Of a DNA stretch of 10,710 bases, positions 1-5,570 are shown piece after piece. The notes under the pieces are model-generated. The model was not told where the DNA came from and made no database searches. It saw nothing but the letters and a program-made list of their open reading frames with translations. The translations under genes were made by a program, and so were the position numbers. Each line of letters starts with the position of its first letter. Positions within the stretch are counted from its first letter, which is position 1. Source of the DNA: Candidatus Pacebacteria bacterium UBA1364 (lineage in GTDB: Bacteria > Patescibacteriota > Microgenomatia > UBA1400 > PJMF01); assembly GCA_002306345.1 (NCBI GenBank), contig DBRQ01000006.1:108728-119437 (forward strand), given 5' to 3'.

Positions 1-299
1 TCGGTATTAATGGCAGTATCACCAGCTACCCCGCGCCAAGACAAAGTAGCATCATCATTAGGATTGGTTACCCATGGATAATAACCTTTATAAGCATAGT
101 ATCGATCAATTGCACTCAACAACTGTTCGGCGTCAGAGCGAGAACCAGTGTCACGACCACGATTAATTTGTTCCACAGGGTTAATGGCTGCCAAAACGGC
201 CACTGCTAAAATCCCCAAAATAGCAATCACAATCAACAACTCAATCATGGTAAAAGCCATTTGGCTTTTAATGCGAGAAAAAAAGGTTTTTTGTTTCAT
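1..299 (-). CDS. Type IV prepilin (major or minor pilin), 3' part missing
   Basis: This gene encodes a type IV pilin subunit, which prepilin peptidase processes at the inner membrane before fibre assembly. Translating the minus strand from the ATG at 299 gives 99 complete codons with no stop before the left edge, so the C-terminus lies outside the window. The N-terminus is a 15-residue basic leader (MKQKTFFSRIKSQMA) followed by the class III signal FTMIELLIVIAILGIL. The mature protein would begin at Phe16, with Glu at mature position +5, then a hydrophobic helix to about residue 35 and a region containing INPVEQINRGRD. The residue before cleavage is Ala15 rather than the usual Gly. The start is well supported by AAGGTG six bases upstream. 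It is the last visible gene of the pilB-pilT-pilC block. Whether it is the major pilin or a pseudopilin cannot be decided without the C-terminus. Confidence 0.93.
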   Translation of the reverse strand, partial: MKQKTFFSRIKSQMAFTMIELLIVIAILGILAVAVLAAINPVEQINRGRDTGSRSDAEQLLSAIDRYYAYKGYYPWVTNPNDDATLSWRGVAGDTAINT

Positions 300-304
300 A
301 AATT

Positions 305-310
305 TCACCT
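305..310 (-). promoter_or_regulatory. Ribosome binding site of the prepilin gene
   Basis: On the minus strand AAGGTG is followed by six bases (AAATTT) and then the ATG at 299. It is one of the two clearest Shine-Dalgarno sequences in the window and fixes the pilin start. The other pil genes have weaker sites, which fits the high demand for pilin subunits; that link is inference. Confidence 0.7.
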
Positions 311-358
311 TAAATAAGCTAAATAAGAAGCTCAACTTTCAGTTTAACTTAAAATCAT

Positions 359-375
359 AATACTTTTCAAGTACT
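359..375 (-). other. Small hairpin at the end of pilC, before the pilin gene
   Basis: The minus strand reads AGTACTT, GAA, AAGTATT: a seven-pair stem with one G-U pair and a three-base loop, overlapping the pilC stop codon. It is AU-rich and has no following U-tract, so it does not look like a terminator. It could be an RNA processing or stability element separating pilC from the pilin, or chance in AT-rich DNA. Confidence 0.3.
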
Positions 376-1576
376 AAAATTGACTGGTTAAACTGTAAAT
401 TGGCATAATAATAGCAATCACAATAAAACCCACACCTAAACCAAGAACAATCATGATAATTGGCTCGATGGCCGCTGTTAAATTTTTAATGGCGTATTCA
501 CTTTCTTTTTCAAAATATTCAGAAACTTTACTTAAAATTTCATCCAGTTTGCCTGTTTCCTCACCGACCGAAATCATTTGGTAGAGAATAGGTGGAAAAT
601 TGTCATAACGGGCAATGGCATCAGAGAGGGTAACCCCTTTTTCCACTTGTTTGCTAGCTTCTTTTAGTTCATCTCTATAAACAGCGTTATCAATGGCCGA
701 AGCGACAATGTCTAAAGCCTCAAGTAAAGAGACTCCAGCACTAAGTAATAAAGATAATGTACGAGTAAAATCAGTTAAAACTGTTTTTTGCTTTAACACC
801 CCTAAAATGGGTATTTTAAGATACAAGCCGGCAAGAGCTTTTTCACCTTTGGATGTTTTTCCCCATGCTTTAATGCCAAAATAGGCACCGCCAAACACAA
901 TGACTAAAATCCACCAGTAATTAACAAAAAAGCCGGAAATACTCATCAAAGCTTTAGTCGCCGCTGGCAACTCAGCATCAAAATCCTCATACATCGCTGT
1001 TAATTGTGGAATTACAGCCACCATCATCACTATCACTACCGCCACCATGGCAATCATAATAATCACCGGATAAATCATTGCCCCCTTCGTTTTGGCCCGA
1101 AAGTCTTTTTCCTTTTCCATAGTGGTCGCTAAACGATTCAACACTACATCAAGTGCTCCGCCCACTTCACCAGCTCTGACCAATTGCACATAAATTCTTG
1201 AAAAATTTTCCTTGTATTTCGCTAAGGCACTGGAAAAACTTAAGCCTCCTTCAACATCTTTTAACAAATTACCGGTCAACTTGGCCATTTCAGATTTGCC
1301 CTGTTCTTCCAAAATTGACAGGGAAGTGGCCAAAGGTAAACCAGCATTAATCATCGTCGCCAATTGTCTAGTAAAATTGACTAAATCTTCAAACTTGACC
1401 TTATTACCGGTTAAACCACTTAAAGCTCCTTCTTTTTGGCCAATAGGACTGACATCTATAACAAATAAATCGTGCCCCATTAATGTAGAAACCGCTTGAT
1501 TTTTAGAAATAGCTTCAACTTTACCTTTAATGTTTTCGCCTTGCTTATTTTTGACTAAGTATTTAAAAATTGGCAT
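374..1576 (-). CDS. pilC: Type IV pilus inner-membrane platform protein PilC (GspF family)
   Basis: PilC/GspF is the polytopic inner-membrane platform that contacts the assembly and retraction ATPases and feeds pilin into the fibre. The 400-residue length is normal for the family. The two tandem T2SSF domains are visible: the first begins near residues 65-90 (FTRQLATMINAGLPL), the second near 268-292 (FTRTLSLLLSAGVSLLEAL). Both end in the family's gE-x-G repeat (RAGEVGGALD at 134-143, VGEETGKLDE at 337-346). Hydrophobic segments lie at about 166-190, 218-236 and 370-395, giving the usual three membrane spans. A short N-terminal module (FKYLVKNKQGENIKGKVEA) is also typical. It starts 8 bases after pilT ends, and an AGG overlapping the pilT stop region could serve as its ribosome binding site, so translational coupling is likely. 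The stop is TAG. Nothing in the sequence looks broken. Confidence 0.96.
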   Translation of the reverse strand: MPIFKYLVKNKQGENIKGKVEAISKNQAVSTLMGHDLFVIDVSPIGQKEGALSGLTGNKVKFEDLVNFTRQLATMINAGLPLATSLSILEEQGKSEMAKLTGNLLKDVEGGLSFSSALAKYKENFSRIYVQLVRAGEVGGALDVVLNRLATTMEKEKDFRAKTKGAMIYPVIIMIAMVAVVIVMMVAVIPQLTAMYEDFDAELPAATKALMSISGFFVNYWWILVIVFGGAYFGIKAWGKTSKGEKALAGLYLKIPILGVLKQKTVLTDFTRTLSLLLSAGVSLLEALDIVASAIDNAVYRDELKEASKQVEKGVTLSDAIARYDNFPPILYQMISVGEETGKLDEILSKVSEYFEKESEYAIKNLTAAIEPIIMIVLGLGVGFIVIAIIMPIYSLTSQF

Positions 1577-1584
1577 AGTAAAAC

Positions 1585-2640
1585 CTAAGGTCCTAAAAGT
1601 CTAATTAATTCATTCGGTCTAAATGACCTCGATAGCGCTGTTTCTCTGCTGATAATTTTTTGCTTGAGCAAATCCATTAAATGATTTTCCATCAACATCA
1701 TGCCCGCCCCCGCAGAAGTTTGAATAACACTGTCGATTTGAAAAACTTTTTCTTCACGAATTAAGTTAGATATGGCCGGTGTATTAATCATAATTTCCAC
1801 CGCTGCAATACGACCGCCATGAATTTTGGGAATTAAGCGCTGGGAAACGACAGCATTAAGCACAGCCGCTAATTGTTGACGAATTTGTGCTTGCTGATAA
1901 GAGGGGAAAACATCCACAATCCGATCAATGGTTTGAGCGGCAGTATTAGTGTGCAGTGTTGCAAACACCAAATGACCCGTTTCGGCCAAAGTCAGCGTCA
2001 AAGAAATAGTCTCAAAATCACGCATTTCTCCAACTAACACTACATCCGGATCAGAGCGTAAAGCCGAGCGCAAGGCCGCCTGCCAAGCTCGAGTATCTTT
2101 GCCCACCTCTCGCTGCGAAATAATACTTTTATTGGACTTATAAACAAACTCTACCGGATCTTCAATCGTCAAAATATGACGACTTTCTTGCTGGTTAATT
2201 TCATCAATAATCGCCGCTAAAGATGTCGATTTGCCTTCGCCAGTTGGCCCAGTAAATAAAACTAAGCCTTGATTGTAATTGGAAAAACTGTGAAAAATTT
2301 TAGGCAAATTCAAATCATCAATGCCACGAATCACATCAGGAATTAAACGAAAAGCAGCGGCATAACTTTCCATTTGTTTGTAAACACTAATTCTAAATCG
2401 AGCCTGATTATTAAATTGGTAGGCTAAATCAATCTCTTTTTGTTCTTCCAAAGCCAATCGTTGTTCCTTGGAAAGAATGGCAAAAATTAATGATTCAACT
2501 TGTTCCTTATTTAAAATTTGTGGCCCAGACGGAAAACTTAAGAGCCCATTTACTCTGATTGAAAGAGGAGAACCAGCGATCAAATGAATATCTGAACCCT
2601 GATTATCAATGGTAAATTGTAGTAAATCTTGAATTTGCAT
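1585..2640 (-). CDS. pilT: Type IV pilus retraction ATPase PilT
   Basis: PilT is a hexameric cytoplasmic ATPase that drives pilus depolymerisation and twitching or DNA uptake. At 351 residues it has the usual length. An N-terminal PAS-like domain (about 1-100; GSDIHL at 15-20) precedes the RecA-like core. Walker A is at 131-139 (GPTGEGKST), the Asp box at 157-165 (LTIEDPVEF), Walker B at 200-208 (VVLVGEMRD) and the His box at 219-232 (AETGHLVFATLHTN). The PilT hallmark near the C-terminus is present as AISNLIRE (289-296), close to the family's AIRNLIRE. This motif and the lack of an MshEN domain separate it from PilB. The usual P-loop Ser is Glu135 here, which is unusual. It sits between pilB (70-base spacer) and pilC (8 bases). 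No strong Shine-Dalgarno is visible before the ATG. Stop is TAG. Confidence 0.95.
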   Translation of the reverse strand: MQIQDLLQFTIDNQGSDIHLIAGSPLSIRVNGLLSFPSGPQILNKEQVESLIFAILSKEQRLALEEQKEIDLAYQFNNQARFRISVYKQMESYAAAFRLIPDVIRGIDDLNLPKIFHSFSNYNQGLVLFTGPTGEGKSTSLAAIIDEINQQESRHILTIEDPVEFVYKSNKSIISQREVGKDTRAWQAALRSALRSDPDVVLVGEMRDFETISLTLTLAETGHLVFATLHTNTAAQTIDRIVDVFPSYQQAQIRQQLAAVLNAVVSQRLIPKIHGGRIAAVEIMINTPAISNLIREEKVFQIDSVIQTSAGAGMMLMENHLMDLLKQKIISRETALSRSFRPNELIRLLGP

Positions 2641-2668
2641 AATTAGTCTGTCTTTTTATAATTAACTC

Positions 2669-2678
2669 ATTGATCAAT
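2669..2678. repeat. 10-bp perfect palindrome in the pilB-pilT spacer
   Basis: ATTGATCAAT is its own reverse complement and lies just beside the tandem repeat in the spacer. It might be a protein-binding site or form part of a small RNA fold. A palindrome of this size can also arise by chance in AT-rich DNA. Confidence 0.35.
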
Positions 2679-2708
2679 TCATCTTCAAACTTATCATCTT
2701 CAAACTTA
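2679..2708. repeat. Perfect 15-bp tandem duplication between pilB and pilT
   Basis: TCATCTTCAAACTTA occurs twice head to tail with no mismatch, filling almost half of the 70-base spacer. A flanking shorter repeat, TTAACTCATT, occurs at 2662-2671 and 2706-2715, the second copy overlapping the pilB stop. On the transcript strand the unit reads TAAGTTTGAAGATGA. It encodes nothing obvious. It looks like a recent slippage duplication and may alter the spacing between pilB and pilT. Confidence 0.9.
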
Positions 2709-2710
2709 AC

Positions 2711-4636
2711 TCATTTTACTTCCGCGACACGCAATACTTCTTCCACCGTCGTAATACCTTCCAAGGCTTTGATGTAACCATCCTGTTTCATTAGCATCAT
2801 ACCCTGTTTAAGCGCCATTGCCTCTAATTCAGATTCAGGACTGCGCTTCATAATCAATTGCGAAATTTCCGCAGTAATTTCCATCACTTCAAAAATGGCA
2901 ATTCGCCCCTTATATTCCGGCTCACCATTGGGTCGTTCTTTTGCCGGACGAAAAAGAGTAATGTTGTCTGGGTCTTTGTTATTTTTTTTGCAAAAAGCCA
3001 GATATAAAGGCCCTAAGACCTGCTTAATATTGTCTACTAAGGCTGGTTCTGGCTTATATTCTTCTTTGTACTTTGGATTAATACGTCGCACCACTCTTTG
3101 ACCTAAAGTTAACAACATTGTAGAAGACAATAAAAATGGCTCAGCCCCCATATCAAACAAACGCGGCAGCGCCCCCGCGGCGCTGTTAGTGTGCAGAGTA
3201 GAGAAAACTAAATGTCCAGTTAGTGACGCCTGCAGTGCCAAGTCAGCAGTTTCATTATCACGAATTTCACCCACCATGATAATATCCGGGTCTTGACGTA
3301 AAAAAGAGCGCATGCCTGACGCAAAAGTTAGACCCGCTTTGGGATTGGTTTGCACCTGACTAATGCCTGGAATTTGATACTCAACTGGATCTTCCAAAGT
3401 CATAATGTTAACTCCAACGTTATTAATCATGTGCAAGATGGAGTACAAAGTAGTGGTTTTTCCCGAGCCAGTTGGGCCAGTAATTAAAATAATTCCTTGA
3501 GGAATTTTGATACTTTTTAGCACCCGCCGCAATGCCAAACCATTTAGACCTAAATCCTGCAGCGATGGTACTGCCGCATTTTTTTCCAAAAGTCTCATCA
3601 TGATTTTTTCACCATGAACGGTTGGCAGAGTAGAAACACGTAAATCGATCTCTTTACCAGAAGAAACATAAGTAAAACGCCCATCTTGAGGTAAACGTTT
3701 TTCATCAATTTTTAAATTGGACATGATTTTAATTCTCGAGATCACTGCCTCATGAACACTTTTAGGCAAAATCAATTTTTCCGCTAAAATACCATCAACA
3801 CGATAACGTACTCTGATGTTATTGCCCTGAGGTTCAATGTGCACGTCTGAGGCTCTAGAAGTAATAGCAAAATCTAAGATGTTTTCAACAATACGATTGA
3901 TTGGTGCATCGCGCAAAATTTGACCAGAATTGTTAATCGCTACGCCTTGCGCAATTTTATTTTGGTATTGATTGGTGGTACGTAAGGCCTCATCTACTTC
4001 CGTCGACAAATTTTGCGAATAACGCTCAACAATCAAACGCTCTAAAACCTCAGTGTCAGCATAATAAGCTTCAACATTACGACCAGTTTTTTGTTTTAAA
4101 AACTCAATAGCCGTTAAATCTAAAGGATTTAACATGGCGACTTTAATCAGATTATGTTCGTTATCTAAGGCAAAAGGTAAAACTTTGTAGCGCTTGGCAA
4201 TAGAATCATCCAGCAAACCCAAAGCCTCTGGATCAATCCCTACCGAAGTCAAGTCAATGTAACCTAAATGATTATATTCAGCCTTTGCTTGATTCAAAGC
4301 GGTCTCATCAAGCAATTTTTTCTCTTTAATAATCGCTTCATAAGATTGGCCACTACTTAGACCTGCTCTTCTGAGTTCCTCAATTTGTTCGAGAGTAAGC
4401 TGTTTTTTTTGAAAAAGAATATCTAAAAAAGAATTAGTTGGGATAAACTGAGCTTGCAAAACAGGTCCTGCACCAATGGCTGGCTCCGCATTAATTACAG
4501 GTTCTACATCAGCTGCAGAACCCATATTAGCAGGCTCCACACCAACTGGTGGACTCGCACCAACTGGTGAAACTACACCAACTGGCGGTACCACCACCCG
4601 ACTAGACGAAATGGAATCGTTTTGGGCAGTTAACAT
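2711..4636 (-). CDS. pilB: Type IV pilus assembly ATPase PilB (GspE family), lacking the zinc cysteines
   Basis: PilB is the hexameric ATPase that powers pilus extension from the cytoplasmic face of the inner membrane. The 641-residue protein starts with a Pro/Gly/Val-rich tail (about 13-62), followed by an MshEN-type domain (about 66-200) and an N2 domain with the family motif ASDVHIEPQ (262-270). The ATPase core has Walker A GPTGSGKTT (387-395), Asp box TLEDPVEY (413-420), Walker B IIMVGEIRD (452-460) and His box TGHLVFSTLHTN (473-484). The region that normally holds the tetracysteine zinc motif (about 516-580) has none: RRINPKYK replaces the first pair, RPAKERPNGEPEYKGR the second, and the only Cys in the protein is Cys549. 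I chose the ATG at 4636 because the next Met (38) would cut into the tail, but a Shine-Dalgarno is weak (AAGG 13 bases upstream), so the exact start is less sure than the gene. It is first in the pil block. Stop is TGA. Confidence 0.95.
   Translation of the reverse strand: MLTAQNDSISSSRVVVPPVGVVSPVGASPPVGVEPANMGSAADVEPVINAEPAIGAGPVLQAQFIPTNSFLDILFQKKQLTLEQIEELRRAGLSSGQSYEAIIKEKKLLDETALNQAKAEYNHLGYIDLTSVGIDPEALGLLDDSIAKRYKVLPFALDNEHNLIKVAMLNPLDLTAIEFLKQKTGRNVEAYYADTEVLERLIVERYSQNLSTEVDEALRTTNQYQNKIAQGVAINNSGQILRDAPINRIVENILDFAITSRASDVHIEPQGNNIRVRYRVDGILAEKLILPKSVHEAVISRIKIMSNLKIDEKRLPQDGRFTYVSSGKEIDLRVSTLPTVHGEKIMMRLLEKNAAVPSLQDLGLNGLALRRVLKSIKIPQGIILITGPTGSGKTTTLYSILHMINNVGVNIMTLEDPVEYQIPGISQVQTNPKAGLTFASGMRSFLRQDPDIIMVGEIRDNETADLALQASLTGHLVFSTLHTNSAAGALPRLFDMGAEPFLLSSTMLLTLGQRVVRRINPKYKEEYKPEPALVDNIKQVLGPLYLAFCKKNNKDPDNITLFRPAKERPNGEPEYKGRIAIFEVMEITAEISQLIMKRSPESELEAMALKQGMMLMKQDGYIKALEGITTVEEVLRVAEVK
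4540..4593. repeat. 18-bp triplicated repeat in the pilB 5' end (Pro-Val-Gly tail)
   Basis: The plus strand shows CACCAACTGGTG at 4540 and 4558 and CACCAACTGGCG at 4576, each 18 bases apart. In pilB these code for three six-residue units, PVGVVS, PVGASP and PVGVEP, at about residues 18-35. A looser continuation (VEPVIN, AEPAIG, AGPV) extends to about residue 59. It looks like a flexible linker produced by in-frame repeat expansion. Confidence 0.85.
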
Positions 4637-4658
4637 ATGAAAACTCTAACCTTATAAT
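4630..4658 (+). promoter_or_regulatory. Near-consensus sigma-70 type promoter for the holB-like gene
   Basis: A -35 box TTAACA (4630-4635, one mismatch to TTGACA) and a perfect -10 box TATAAT (4653-4658) are separated by the ideal 17 bases. Transcription would start near 4665, leaving a leader of about 44 bases before the ATG at 4709. The -35 box overlaps the pilB start codon (4634-4636). On the other strand the same -10 region reads TATAAG, so a divergent pilB promoter could overlap it, but no good -35 was found for that strand. Confidence 0.7.
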
Positions 4659-4708
4659 GGCACAAATAGGTTTTAAATTAAATAATCAAATACTAAAAAT
4701 ATTAAAAA

Positions 4709-5422
4709 ATGGAAAATTTTTATTTGAGCGAAATTCTACTTTTACCAAAAGAAGTCAATAATTTAGATTGGGCAGATAAATTAGAAGAAAAGGTCGCCTA
4801 TATCAAGGAAATAGTTGTCAATTATCTGTCTAGTAAAAAAGATTTTCAAAACACTTATCACTTAAGTTTTTTTAACAGTGAATACGTCAATTTTCCCATC
4901 GAGGAAGTCAGAAAGATGCAAGTGGAGGCCGAGTACAGTGCCAGCTTGAGCGGCCAAGGTAAAAGAGTTTTCGTTTTGCTTAATTTTGACACAGCCAGCC
5001 CCGCTGCCCAAAATGCCGCTCTAAAAATAATTGAAGAAAGTCCAAAAGAAACTTTAATTCTACTGCTCATTAGTAAAAAAGAGCGCATTCTAGAGACAAT
5101 TATTTCCCGCTGTCTTTATGTGCAATTAAAGCAATTGCACTTAACCCCACCAGCAGCCCACCCCGTCACTAAGCTGACAAATAATTTCGACATAAATAAC
5201 TTCAATTGGCCGCAAAATTACAGTCAAGCAATTGATCTGGCAGCGCAAAATAAAGACAGAGCCAAGGCAATCAATTTGATTGAAGCATTATTAGAAAGTA
5301 CCAATTTGCAACTTGAGGCTAAACAGAGCCTTTTGCGGGCTTATCAGGACTTAAGTCACAACCAAAATGTGCAATTAGTCTTGGAAAATTGCTTTTTTTC
5401 TCTGGTAGGTCTGGAAAGCTAA
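4709..5422 (+). CDS. holB: DNA polymerase III delta'-like clamp-loader subunit, short form
   Basis: The clamp loader places the sliding clamp on primed DNA, and delta' is its rigid stator subunit. The best evidence is the central block: KRVFVLLNFDTASPAAQNAA (85-104), LKIIEESPKETLILLLIS (105-122) and ILETIISRC (127-135). This follows the delta'/gamma order of sensor strand, AANALLKTLEEPP-like helix, strand and SRC motif. Residues about 165-237 are helical and could be the collar domain. At 237 residues it is much shorter than typical delta' (about 300-340): the P-loop and zinc-binding part is missing, with only about 50 residues before FFNSEYVNFPIEEVRKM, which matches the region just before the sensor strand. 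An in-frame TAA at 4703-4705, two codons upstream of the ATG, rules out an upstream extension. No Shine-Dalgarno is visible. It is transcribed away from the pil genes. It could instead be a diverged AAA+ relative with another role, so the symbol is tentative. Confidence 0.7.
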   Translation: MENFYLSEILLLPKEVNNLDWADKLEEKVAYIKEIVVNYLSSKKDFQNTYHLSFFNSEYVNFPIEEVRKMQVEAEYSASLSGQGKRVFVLLNFDTASPAAQNAALKIIEESPKETLILLLISKKERILETIISRCLYVQLKQLHLTPPAAHPVTKLTNNFDINNFNWPQNYSQAIDLAAQNKDRAKAINLIEALLESTNLQLEAKQSLLRAYQDLSHNQNVQLVLENCFFSLVGLES

Positions 5423-5570
5423 GCTCTTAAAGGCTTTGAAATCGGCTTTTTTCATTGAGGAAGTAAAAACAGGCCCTTTTTTTCAAGGTTAAATTGTGGT
5501 ACAATGAATTTCTTGAATCTTTAAATTTAGATAATAAGACACATTCAACAATAAAAAAAACGGAACAATT
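5423..5570. other. holB-gyrB intergenic region
   Basis: This 148-base gap holds a direct repeat of GGCTTT (5432-5437 and 5445-5450), the second copy running into a T-tract, and a second T7 tract near 5477-5483. I could not draw a convincing stem before either T-tract, so a terminator for the upstream gene is only possible. The right half holds a candidate gyrB promoter. No coding sequence or RNA gene is apparent. Confidence 0.5.
5497..5505 (+). promoter_or_regulatory. Candidate extended -10 promoter for gyrB
   Basis: TGG followed by TACAAT (5500-5505) gives an extended -10 element with five of six matches to TATAAT. The sequence 17 bases upstream is only a T-run, so no real -35 box is seen, which extended -10 promoters can tolerate. 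Transcription would start near 5512, about 59 bases before the gyrB ATG. Confidence 0.45.

Noticed and set aside
148..360. 70-residue plus-strand open frame
   Set aside because: It is antisense to the prepilin and its upstream spacer, has no ribosome binding site and no recognisable motif, while the minus strand gives a textbook pilin.
5423..5483. Intrinsic terminator after the holB-like gene
   Set aside because: There are two T-tracts, but the repeat of GGCTTT is direct, not inverted, and only a weak 5-6 bp pairing with a long loop could be drawn.
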